This document shows, piece after piece, positions 42,400 to 50,388 of a stretch of DNA of 64,000 bases. The DNA is from Acidobacteria bacterium RIFCSPLOWO2_12_FULL_68_19 (GTDB taxonomy: Bacteria > Acidobacteriota > Vicinamibacteria > Vicinamibacterales > UBA2999). The stretch is from NCBI GenBank assembly GCA_001767525.1, contig MELF01000020.1:75417-139416 (forward strand), in the 5' to 3' direction. The position numbers and the translations under genes were made by a program. The notes beneath the pieces were generated by a model that ran no database searches, was not told the origin of the DNA, and worked only from the letters and a program-made list of their open reading frames with translations. Within the stretch, counting starts at the first letter, position 1. Each line of letters opens with the position of its first letter.

Positions 42400-42420
42400 G
42401 CCGGGTCCTTTGGACCCGGC
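42400..42420. terminator. GCCGGGTCC hairpin between convergent genes
   Basis: GCCGGGTCC-TTT-GGACCCGGC, a perfect 9-bp stem between phoD and the amidohydrolase gene. The stem is the same sequence as at 13945-13966. Confidence 0.6.
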
Positions 42421-42422
42421 GC

Positions 42423-43616
42423 TTACCACCCCGTCTGCGGCAGCCCCGGGGTCACCCGGAGCGCGTTCTGGTAGTAGACCTTCCGCAGCACGCCGTCCGG
42501 CAACCCCATCCCGTACAGGTTCCAGAACGCGTGGTAGTCGCGGTAGTAGTCGAAGTACTCGTCGGTCGTCTCGAGGACGCGCCAGTAGTAGGGAAATTCC
42601 GCGGGGGCGTACGTGTCCTTGCCGAACAGCACCCGGTCCTGATACTTGACGAAGAAGTCGTAGGCGGCGCGCGGCTGGCGGCCCAGGTCGTACAGAATGG
42701 CGGCGAGCTCTACGACCACGTTCGGATGCTCGTCCAGGAGCCTCCCCGCCAGGGCGAGGTTGTTCGCGTGCCAGCCGAAGTGCGCCGCGATGAAGCGCGT
42801 CTTCGGATGCTTCCCGAACAGGTCGTTCCGTTCGGTCATGAGCTGCTCGAAGGTGACCTTGTTCGGGTTCAGGAACTGCCGGCGGTCCGGGAAGAGCGCC
42901 AGCTCCAGCCAGCGCTCGTTGTGCAGGTCGGGCTCCTTGAAGAACTCCTGCGGCTCCGCCGTGTGGATGATGACCGGAATGTCGAGCCTCCCGGCGGTCT
43001 CCCAGATCGGCGCGAGCTCCGGATCGTTGATCTTCAGGCGCGTCCCGTCCTTCCTGAGCGTGTCCATCCCGGTCGGTTTGAAGATCTTGAAGCCGATGGC
43101 GCCGTGGCGGACGTCGGCCTCGAGCTGCGCCGCCGCCTTCCGCCCGAACCCCGGCTCGACGTCGCGGAAGCCGTCGAGGCCGGTCGCGAAGACGGTGAAT
43201 CGGTCGGCGTACTTGCTGCTGCGAATGAAGCTGACGCGCTGCTCGAGCTCGGCCCCGAAGCCGCCGCTCAGGTTGTTCAGGACGCGGATGTTGAGCGCGT
43301 CCATCTCCCGGATCAGCCGGTCGATCGACTGCGGTGTCGGGCCGGTGTGGCTGTGAATGTCGACGACGGGGAACTTCGCCCGCGGGACCGGGTGTCCATC
43401 GACGACCAGCGTCGACTTCGGCCGGTAGTCGACAATGCTTGGCGCCGGCCATTCCGGGGCCTGGCACTGGCCGACTCTCACGAGGGTAGTGCCGGAGGGA
43501 CATTCCTCGCCCGGCTTGACGGGAATCGCACGGCCGCGTCCGCCCCCGGGCGCCTGCGCCGCGGCGGCCGAAACCGCCAGCGCCGCCGTCAACCACACCA
43601 CAGCAGCACGTGACAT
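42423..43616 (-). CDS. exported amidohydrolase-family protein
   Basis: A 397-residue TIM-barrel hydrolase of the amidohydrolase-2 group, with a signal peptide ending AAAAQ. VVDIHSHTGPTP near residue 84 is the HxH metal motif. IPVIIHTAEP, RFIAAHFGWHANN and VLFGKDTYAP supply later metal and catalytic positions. Similar proteins decarboxylate or hydrolyse aromatic and lactone substrates, but the substrate here is unknown. AGGAGG precedes the ATG, and a TATGAT -10 lies further upstream. Confidence 0.85.
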   Translation of the reverse strand: MSRAAVVWLTAALAVSAAAAQAPGGGRGRAIPVKPGEECPSGTTLVRVGQCQAPEWPAPSIVDYRPKSTLVVDGHPVPRAKFPVVDIHSHTGPTPQSIDRLIREMDALNIRVLNNLSGGFGAELEQRVSFIRSSKYADRFTVFATGLDGFRDVEPGFGRKAAAQLEADVRHGAIGFKIFKPTGMDTLRKDGTRLKINDPELAPIWETAGRLDIPVIIHTAEPQEFFKEPDLHNERWLELALFPDRRQFLNPNKVTFEQLMTERNDLFGKHPKTRFIAAHFGWHANNLALAGRLLDEHPNVVVELAAILYDLGRQPRAAYDFFVKYQDRVLFGKDTYAPAEFPYYWRVLETTDEYFDYYRDYHAFWNLYGMGLPDGVLRKVYYQNALRVTPGLPQTGW

Positions 43617-43657
43617 GTGCCTGAAGCCTCCTGGGCGTCAATCATACCGTTCCCCCG

Positions 43658-43712
43658 CTAGGAGCCTGTCCGAGTAATAGCATGGGTCGCTATTACTCGG
43701 ACAGGCTCCTAG
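43658..43712. repeat. 24-bp perfect inverted repeat (foldback / MITE-like)
   Basis: Two exactly complementary 24-base arms (43658-43681 and 43689-43712; each arm begins or ends CTAGGAGCCTGTCCGAG) flank a 7-base loop ATGGGTC. It lies between divergent amidohydrolase and dipeptidase genes. The right end forms part of a TAGAAT -10-like hexamer (43710-43715) upstream of the dipeptidase gene. Confidence 0.9.
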
Positions 43713-43729
43713 AATCGCGGTAACGGCAC

Positions 43730-44863
43730 ATGCGACGTCTCGCACTCCTGCTGATGTTCACTCTCGCCTCTGGGCTGCAGGCGCAGCAGGGCGGGGATCT
43801 GCTCGCCCGCGCCCGGGCCCTCCACCGGGAGGTGCCGCTCATCGACGGCCACAACGACTACCCCTGGGCGCTGCGCGAGCATAGCGCCGGGCGCGATCTC
43901 GACACGCTCGACATCAGGACCGCCCAGCCGACGCTTCACACCGACATCCCGCGCCTCCGCCAGGGAGGGGTCGGCGGGCAGTTCTGGTCGGTGTACGTCC
44001 CGGCCACGCTGCAGGGCGCCGCCGCGGTGCGTGCCACGCTCGAGCAGATCGACGTCGTGCACCGCATGGCGAGGAAGTACGGCGACACCTTCGAGCTGGC
44101 GACGACCGCCGCCGAGGTCGAGCGCATCTTCAGGGCGGGGCGAATCGCATCGCTCATCGGCATGGAAGGGGGACACGCCATCGACAACTCTCTTGCCACG
44201 CTGCGGATGTTCCATGTTGTCGGCGCGCGCTACATGACGCTCACCCACAGCGCCAACGTGCCCTGGGCCGATTCGGGCACCGACGTGCCGCGGCTCGGCG
44301 GGCTGTCGCCGTTCGGAGAAGAAGTCGTGCGCGAGATGAACCGGCTCGGGATGCTCGTCGACCTGAGCCACACTTCGTCGGAGACGATGCTCGACGCACT
44401 CCGCGTGTCGGAGGCGCCGGTGATCTTCTCGCACTCGGATACGCGGGCCCTGAACGACCATGGCCGGAACGTGCCGGACGACGTGCTGCGGCTGCTGCCG
44501 GGAAACGGCGGCATCGTGATGGTCACCTTCGTGCCGGCGTTCCTCGTCCCAGGCGGCAGGGCGACGCTCGCCGACGTCGCCAGCCACATGGAGCACGTCC
44601 GGAAGGTCGCCGGGGCCGACCACGTCGGCATCGGCAGCGACTTCGACGGCGTGGAGACGCTGCCGGCGGGCCTCGAGGACGTTTCGAAGTACCCGGCGCT
44701 CACCTCGGAGCTACTGCGGCGCGGCTGGCCGGAAGCCGACGTGCGGAAGGCGCTGGGCCTCAACATCCTCCGTGTCATGCGGCGGGCCGAGCAGGTGGCG
44801 GCGCGGCTGCAGCGGCAACGCGAACCGTCGAGGGCCACCATCGAGGCGCTCGATTCGAAGTGA
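43730..44863 (+). CDS. exported M19 (renal-type) dipeptidase
   Basis: A 377-residue zinc dipeptidase with a 19-residue signal peptide ending LQAQ. PLIDGHNDYPWALRE near residue 36 carries the HxD zinc site. IASLIGMEGGHAI (bridging Glu), LTHSANVPWADSG, LVDLSHTS, IFSHSDTRAL and IGSDFDGVE complete the M19 motif set. It probably digests dipeptides, possibly with D-residues, in the periplasm or outside. A foldback repeat occupies its promoter. Confidence 0.93.
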   Translation: MRRLALLLMFTLASGLQAQQGGDLLARARALHREVPLIDGHNDYPWALREHSAGRDLDTLDIRTAQPTLHTDIPRLRQGGVGGQFWSVYVPATLQGAAAVRATLEQIDVVHRMARKYGDTFELATTAAEVERIFRAGRIASLIGMEGGHAIDNSLATLRMFHVVGARYMTLTHSANVPWADSGTDVPRLGGLSPFGEEVVREMNRLGMLVDLSHTSSETMLDALRVSEAPVIFSHSDTRALNDHGRNVPDDVLRLLPGNGGIVMVTFVPAFLVPGGRATLADVASHMEHVRKVAGADHVGIGSDFDGVETLPAGLEDVSKYPALTSELLRRGWPEADVRKALGLNILRVMRRAEQVAARLQRQREPSRATIEALDSK

Positions 44864-44898
44864 GTGACCCGCGCCGTGCGCGGCGGTTCGACAGTCAG

Positions 44899-44933
44899 CA
44901 ACGCCCAACGCCCAACACCCAACGCCCAACACC
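44899..44933. repeat. CAACGCC heptamer array
   Basis: Five tandem heptamers: CAACGCC, CAACGCC, CAACACC, CAACGCC, CAACACC. The unit is the reverse complement of the GGCGTTG array at 62317-62344. Confidence 0.85.
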
Positions 44934-44960
44934 CATCGGCGTCGAGCATTGGTGCCGGCT

Positions 44961-47705
44961 TCATCGCCCGCGCATGATCTGGAGGTACTTGGAGAGCAGC
45001 GCCTTGTACGGGCCGGTATAGGCCTGCACGTACTTCGCCAACCGCGCCTGATCGGAGGGTGACACCGCCAGGCGTTCGCGCGTGACGACGTGATACTGGG
45101 CGAACACGGCGGCGAAGAGCGCGATCTGGTCGGCCGGGTGGCGCGACACGTACCGCTCGAGCACCGGCAGCGCCTCCTGGTACCGGCCGGTCATCAGGTA
45201 CGCCGACGCGAGCCGCTGCGCAATCTCGTCGTCGGCCGGCTGCTGCTCGTGCGCCGGCTTCAGCACGTCGATGACCGAATCGGGCTGTCCGTCGCGCAGC
45301 CGCGCGTCGGCCAGCAGCAGGTACGCGACCGCGGGGCGCGGCTCCTTGCCGATGGCCATCTGCCAGACGCCGGCGGCGTCGCGGTCGCGGCCGGCGGCCG
45401 CGAACACGGCGCCGAGGTAGAACGCCGCGGGGAAGAATTCGCGCCGGGCGCCCGCGGCGAGGTTCAGCTGCGTGGCCGCCTCGTTCAACTGTCCCTTGGC
45501 GTACCACTCCAGTCCCTTGAAGAACGCCGCGGCGATCTCGTCGCCCCCGGTCAGCGCCTCGAGCGCGGCGGCGCCATAGCGGCCCGCCCGCGCCTCGGTC
45601 AGCGGCCCCCCGAGCGCAGGCGACCGCTTCTCCACCGCGTCCAGCATGCCCCGCACGAGTTCGGGCGCGAGCGTCGCCGCCCGGTTGAACTGGGCGACGG
45701 CGCCGCGCAGGAACGGGACCGGGACCGCGCCGTCGGCGGGCGCGTCGAGGATGAAGGGCCGGGCCAGCAGGCCGGCGACCTTGCCGCCGCGCACCACGCG
45801 CGCCCGCGCCACGTAGCGTCCCGGCGGCAGCAGGACCGCCGACATCACCCCCTGGCCGACGCGGTCGGACGGTCCGGCGCCCGGGGCGAGCGGCGCCGGC
45901 ACTTCGAGCAGGGCCGGCGAGTCCTGGTCGTCGGCAATCTCGAAGGTCACCCTGGTGGCGTCGAGCACGGCGGAGCTGGTCGAGTAGAGCTCCAGGAACG
46001 CTCCCACGTTGGCGCCGACTCGCGGCTCGACGCCCGGCCGGATCCGCCCGTTGCCGTCGCGGCCGGCATCGCCAATGAGCAGGTCGCCGAGCGCGAACTC
46101 CTCGCCGTCGAGCTTCCACGCATTGACCTCGCGGATGATGCCGCCGCGGCGGCCGGTGGGATCGACCGCGCCGAAGCGCAGTGAGTACGTGCCCGGATCG
46201 ACGAGCAGCTCCGTGAGGTAGTCGCGCGGGGCGTTTGCGGCGCCGTTCGGCACCGAGAGCACGCGCTTGTCGACGTTGCCCGTGACGACCTTCCCTTCCC
46301 CGTCGAGCAGCACGTAGCCGACGGTGAATTCCTCGGGCGCGCCGCCGGGCTGCCCGACATCGGCCGCGACGATGATCCGCGCCTTGTCGCTCGAGCGGTC
46401 CTTCTGTGTGAACGTCGTCACCCGGAGCGGGATCTCCGCGACGCCGAACGGCGACTTCAACGCGTCCATCAGCGTCTCTTCCGCGTTGCGCCGCGTCGTG
46501 GTGGCCGACGAAAGGACGAACGCGCGGCGCGAGCGCACGGTCACGTTCTGCCGCCGCACCTCCACGTCGATGCGGTGCTGCCGGTCGTCACGGTCGCCCG
46601 GGATCTGCTCGACGCCCAGCATGTAGTACGCCAGCGTCTCGGTGGCGAGACGTTCGAAGATTCCCTCTCCCGTGCCGGCGACGTAGTACAGCGTGCCGCG
46701 CGTGGCGGCCGCGAGGTCGCCCAGGCCCTGCACCTGCATGTCGCGATCTTCGGTGGCGGTGGGCGCCAGGCGGCTGACCGAGATGTCGTGCCGCGGAACG
46801 TCGAGCACCAGCACGTGGATGCTCACGCGCGCGTAGGCCGCCGCGCGGATCACGAAGTCGAGGTCGCTGGGGTTCTCGAGGATCATCCCTTCGGAGATGA
46901 GGATGAGCGTCTTCTGGCCCTCGATGACCGACAGCCCCATCAGCACGTCGTACAGCCCGCGCAGCGCCTCGGTGGTGTCTTGCCGCGCGCTGCGTACCAT
47001 CGTGTCCGCCTCCGACCCGACGTCGCGCTCGCACTGCTCCAGCGACGGCCCGGCCAGCCTCGGGCACTCCCGCAGCACCACCTGCGCGAAGATGCGGCCG
47101 TCGCCGCGTTCGGCGATCGCAATTGCCTCGTAGAGGCCGATGTTGTAGCGGCCCTGGAACGCCTGGTTGCGGCCGACGATCCGCTCCATGGCTTGCCGCA
47201 GGCGGAGGTGGTCGCTCGTGAAGCCGACCTGGATGCCCGGCGGCGGGTAGGCGACGAGCGCGACGCGGTCGGCCGGGCTCAGGCGATCGAGGAATTTCGC
47301 CGCCGTGCTCAACAGCGCGCGCGCCGAGCCGAGCCGCGTGCCGATCTGGTCGACCGCAACGACGAACATCCGTCCGTTCGGCGGTTTCAGGTTCGTCGTG
47401 AAGAGCGACTCGAACGGGTCGGTCGCCTCACGGCGCGCGGCCTCGACGTCGATCCTGACGTGCTCGGCCGAGACGACGCGGCGCGCCTCGCCGTCGATCT
47501 TCACCGCGAAGTCGGGGGGCCTCAGGTCCTCGACGGGGCGTCCGTTGCGATCGACGACGGCCACGTCGACGGCAATCACCTCGACGCCGGTCCGGAAGGT
47601 CGGTCCTTGAACCTGGGGCTCGGGTGGCGACTGGGCCGGCGCCTGCGCCGCCAGCGAGGCAACCGCCACCACCAGGACCACGGACGTGCCGAGCGGCCGA
47701 TTCAT
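44961..47705 (-). CDS. exported VWA-domain protein with C-terminal tetratricopeptide repeats
   Basis: A 914-residue protein with signal peptide MNRPLGTSVVLVVAVASLAAQ. Residues about 35-400 are the VWFA-related acidobacterial domain: FRTGVEVIAVDVAVVDRNGR, DLRPPDFAVKIDGEARRVVS, then the VWA core. The MIDAS start reads AVDQIGTRLG rather than DxSxS, so metal binding may be lost. A beta-sandwich middle follows, and residues about 690-900 are helical TPR repeats (GAVFAAAGRDRDAAGVW, LADARLRDGQPDSVIDVLK, ASAYLMTGRYQEALPVL). Probably a periplasmic or surface scaffold; function unknown. AGGAGCG precedes the ATG. Confidence 0.85.
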   Translation of the reverse strand: MNRPLGTSVVLVVAVASLAAQAPAQSPPEPQVQGPTFRTGVEVIAVDVAVVDRNGRPVEDLRPPDFAVKIDGEARRVVSAEHVRIDVEAARREATDPFESLFTTNLKPPNGRMFVVAVDQIGTRLGSARALLSTAAKFLDRLSPADRVALVAYPPPGIQVGFTSDHLRLRQAMERIVGRNQAFQGRYNIGLYEAIAIAERGDGRIFAQVVLRECPRLAGPSLEQCERDVGSEADTMVRSARQDTTEALRGLYDVLMGLSVIEGQKTLILISEGMILENPSDLDFVIRAAAYARVSIHVLVLDVPRHDISVSRLAPTATEDRDMQVQGLGDLAAATRGTLYYVAGTGEGIFERLATETLAYYMLGVEQIPGDRDDRQHRIDVEVRRQNVTVRSRRAFVLSSATTTRRNAEETLMDALKSPFGVAEIPLRVTTFTQKDRSSDKARIIVAADVGQPGGAPEEFTVGYVLLDGEGKVVTGNVDKRVLSVPNGAANAPRDYLTELLVDPGTYSLRFGAVDPTGRRGGIIREVNAWKLDGEEFALGDLLIGDAGRDGNGRIRPGVEPRVGANVGAFLELYSTSSAVLDATRVTFEIADDQDSPALLEVPAPLAPGAGPSDRVGQGVMSAVLLPPGRYVARARVVRGGKVAGLLARPFILDAPADGAVPVPFLRGAVAQFNRAATLAPELVRGMLDAVEKRSPALGGPLTEARAGRYGAAALEALTGGDEIAAAFFKGLEWYAKGQLNEAATQLNLAAGARREFFPAAFYLGAVFAAAGRDRDAAGVWQMAIGKEPRPAVAYLLLADARLRDGQPDSVIDVLKPAHEQQPADDEIAQRLASAYLMTGRYQEALPVLERYVSRHPADQIALFAAVFAQYHVVTRERLAVSPSDQARLAKYVQAYTGPYKALLSKYLQIMRGR

Positions 47706-47792
47706 GAGCGCTCCTGCGGTAGTGACCCCGGGGGACGACGGGACAATCTCAAATCAACCCGGCCCAAAAGGCAAGCACGTCGCGGCGTCCGA

Positions 47793-47820
47793 CTCCCAAC
47801 TCCCAACCGCCAACTCCCAA
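47793..47820. repeat. CTCCCAA heptamer array
   Basis: Four tandem heptamers (CTCCCAA, CTCCCAA, CCGCCAA, CTCCCAA), degenerating afterwards. The period matches the CAACGCC arrays. Confidence 0.7.
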
Positions 47821-47961
47821 CAGCCCAACGCCCCAAAGACCCGACCTCTTGGAGCGTGGAAGTCGGGAACTTGGGAGTGTGACGCGGGTTTCGCCACATG
47901 ATCGTGCCTTGATCTTCCCGGGATTTGACGCAAGGCACTCTGCCACGGAAGGTGACACCCT

Positions 47962-48063
47962 GTGGGTGAGAAGGAATCCGAGCCGTTCCAGTTCACGTTC
48001 GACGGGTTTCTGAAGATCGCGATCCACGGATCGCGTGTGACCTCCCACGCCACGTGGGCTTGA
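47962..48063 (+). pseudogene. N-terminal remnant of an IS1380-type transposase
   Basis: A 33-codon frame reading VGEKESEPFQFTFDGFLK, IAIHGSRVTS, then HATWA and a stop. PFQFTFNxFLKVxFxGSRVTSDG is, from memory, the N-terminal signature of IS1380-family DDE transposases. The similarity stops exactly where SDGG should follow, so the rest of the element has been lost. No inverted repeat or target duplication is evident. Confidence 0.55.
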
Positions 48064-48136
48064 TTCTCCGGCTGGTGTAGACTGCAGCCGATTGACGGCC
48101 TTCGAATCGGAAAGTATCGGTTGAAGGGAGGGTCCG

Positions 48137-50161
48137 ATGCGTCACGTACTGTCGGCCAGCGTCCGCGCCATTGTCGCAATCACAGGAGTCATCGGGTTCT
48201 TGTCGACCGGCACGACGGCGTCGGCGGGGGCGATTGACTATTCGCCCAGCTGCTTCGTGAACACGCTGGCCCGCAATGACGACGGGTCGTCCGGACTGGT
48301 CTCAATCGGTTTCACGATCGATTTCTTCGGCGTGCCGTACAGCAGCTTGTACGTCAACAACAACGGCAACGTAACCTTCGACTATCCGTACTGGTCCTAT
48401 ACCCCGTTCCCACTCATCACGAATGGCGTGAGGCTCATTGCGCCGTTCTGGGCCGACGTCGACACGCGAAACCTTCTGTCGGGACAAGTCCATTGGGGCA
48501 GTACGACGTTTCGCGGCAGGCCGGCGTTCTGCGTCACGTGGGCTGATGTCACGACGACAGGCGTCGGCTACTATGCGAGTCGTGCGGAGAAGCTGAACAA
48601 TTTCCAGTTGCTGATCGTCGACCGCTCGGACGTGTCGCCGAACGACTTCAACATGGTGTTCAACTACGACAAAGTGGAGTGGGAAGCCGGCCAGGCGAGC
48701 GGCGGGGTCAACGGTCTTGGCGGGTATTCGGCGCGTTCCGGCTACGCCAACCCTCCCGACACGACGTTCGAGTTACCCGGATCGGGCATCAACGGAGCCT
48801 TCCTCGACTCGAATACCACGACAGGTCTCATCCACAACTCGCTCGGCAGCGACGTGAACGGTCAGTACGTGATGCTCGGACCGCCGATTCCGCCGCCGAC
48901 CAATCAGCCGCCGACGGCGGATGCGGGATCGGATCAGACGGTCGACGAAGGCCAGGGGGTCACCCTCGACGCATCGGCCAGCAGCGATCCGAACGGCGAC
49001 ACGCTGACCTATCTGTGGCAGCAGATTGCCGGGACCACGGTCACGCTGTACGGCGACACGTCGGCGCAGGCCACCTTCACTGCGCCGTCGGTCGCGCTCG
49101 GCGGCGAGACGCTGACATTCCAGGTAACGGTCGATGACGGGCACGGAGAGAGCGATACGGATATCGTCAGTGTCACAGTCGCCAACGTGAACCACGAGCC
49201 CGTCGCGGATGCCGGCGACGGGCAGCCGGTCGCCGAAGGTGCGCCCGTGATGCTCGACGGCACCGCCAGCTTCGACGAGGACGGCGACACGCTGAGCTAC
49301 GTGTGGACGCAGGTGGGTGGACCACCGGTGGTTCTTGGCAGCGCCGATTCGGCGACGCCGACGTTTACTGCGCCATTCGTCGATGCCGGAGGGGATCCGG
49401 GTGTTGTCGCAGCCCTTGAATTCTCCCTGACCGTGGACGACGGGTACGGCGGTTCCAGCTCGTCGACGGTCACGATCGAGGTCACAAACATCAATAACCT
49501 CCCGGTGGCTGCCGCTGGCCTGGATCAGACGCGTAACGAGAATACGGGTGTGGTCCTTGACGGCACCGGGAGCAGCGATCCCGACGGCGACGCGCTGACG
49601 CACAGCTGGTCGCAGATTGCGGGGTCGCCGGTCACACTCACCAACCCGACCAACCCGGTGGCGTCGCTGACGACGCCGTTCGTAAGCGCCGGTGGAGAGG
49701 ACCTCGTCTTCGAACTCGTCGTTGACGATGGGTACGGCGGCGTCGCGAGCGACACCGTCGTGATTCATGTCCAGAACGCCAACGACCCACCACTTGTCAC
49801 CGCCGCGCGGCCGACAATCGATTGCATGTGGCCCCCGGATCACAAGCTCGTGTCCGTCGGCATTACGGGTGTGAGCGATCCCGAGTCGAATGCGACGATC
49901 GTCATCGATCGTGTGACGTCGGACGAACCCGACAACGGGTTGGGCGACGGCGATACCGCGGGCGACATCGTGATCAACGACGATGGCACCGTGTTGCTGC
50001 GCGCCGAACGTTCAGGGCACGGGGATGGACGTATCTACACCATCTCGTTCACCGCTTCCGACTACGAAGGTTCCGCGTCGGGTGCTGTGAGCGTCTGCGT
50101 GCCGCACAACCGTAAGAGCACCGCGGTCGACAGCGGCGTGGTGTCTGTAGTCGTCAGGTGA
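48137..50161 (+). CDS. secreted nidogen-like / PKD-repeat protein
   Basis: A 674-residue protein with GGGAGGG 6 bases before the ATG and a signal peptide ending ASAG. Residues about 35-250 resemble a nidogen (NIDO) domain: NDDGSSGLVSIGFTIDFFG, LYVNNNGNVTFDYPY, LIAPFWADVDTR, FQLLIVDRSD and FNYDKVEWE. Three PKD/REJ-like repeats of about 95 residues follow, each with ADAGSDQTVDEGQGVTLD-type and SSDPNGDTLTYLWQQ-type blocks. The last 110 residues contain the WPPDHKLVSV block seen after such repeats. There is no LPXTG, PEP-CTERM or other anchor. Likely a secreted adhesin-like protein; ligand unknown. Confidence 0.82.
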   Translation: MRHVLSASVRAIVAITGVIGFLSTGTTASAGAIDYSPSCFVNTLARNDDGSSGLVSIGFTIDFFGVPYSSLYVNNNGNVTFDYPYWSYTPFPLITNGVRLIAPFWADVDTRNLLSGQVHWGSTTFRGRPAFCVTWADVTTTGVGYYASRAEKLNNFQLLIVDRSDVSPNDFNMVFNYDKVEWEAGQASGGVNGLGGYSARSGYANPPDTTFELPGSGINGAFLDSNTTTGLIHNSLGSDVNGQYVMLGPPIPPPTNQPPTADAGSDQTVDEGQGVTLDASASSDPNGDTLTYLWQQIAGTTVTLYGDTSAQATFTAPSVALGGETLTFQVTVDDGHGESDTDIVSVTVANVNHEPVADAGDGQPVAEGAPVMLDGTASFDEDGDTLSYVWTQVGGPPVVLGSADSATPTFTAPFVDAGGDPGVVAALEFSLTVDDGYGGSSSSTVTIEVTNINNLPVAAAGLDQTRNENTGVVLDGTGSSDPDGDALTHSWSQIAGSPVTLTNPTNPVASLTTPFVSAGGEDLVFELVVDDGYGGVASDTVVIHVQNANDPPLVTAARPTIDCMWPPDHKLVSVGITGVSDPESNATIVIDRVTSDEPDNGLGDGDTAGDIVINDDGTVLLRAERSGHGDGRIYTISFTASDYEGSASGAVSVCVPHNRKSTAVDSGVVSVVVR

Positions 50162-50388
50162 TTCGCCAACCTGCGAGATCGAACGGAGCGAGCCGGGCGC
50201 GCCAGCGTCCGGCTCGTTTTGTATTGCCTCGTCTTCTCAAGTAGGGTGCTGCCCACGGTGTGAAATCCAGATTCACTCCCTGGCAACACCCGATGCCGGC
50301 GGCGGCGAGAACTTCGTCCGTACGCCCGGGGGACGCAGCTTCGGCTGAAGCCGCCCACCACGAACGTTGCAGCTCGGACCGACTCCCG
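50162..50388. other. gene-free region between convergent genes
   Basis: No gene, hairpin with T-run, or clear repeat seen. A GCCGGACGC-like inverted element near 50189-50215 is weak. Confidence 0.4.

Larger units (their letters stand above)
47706..48136. other. 431-base gene-free region with heptamer repeats and a transposase remnant
   Basis: Contains CTCCCAA-type heptamers (47793-47820, with weaker units to about 47837), the IS1380-like fragment at 47962-48063, a TAGACT -10-like hexamer near 48080 and the GGGAGGG ribosome site of the next gene. Confidence 0.6.
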
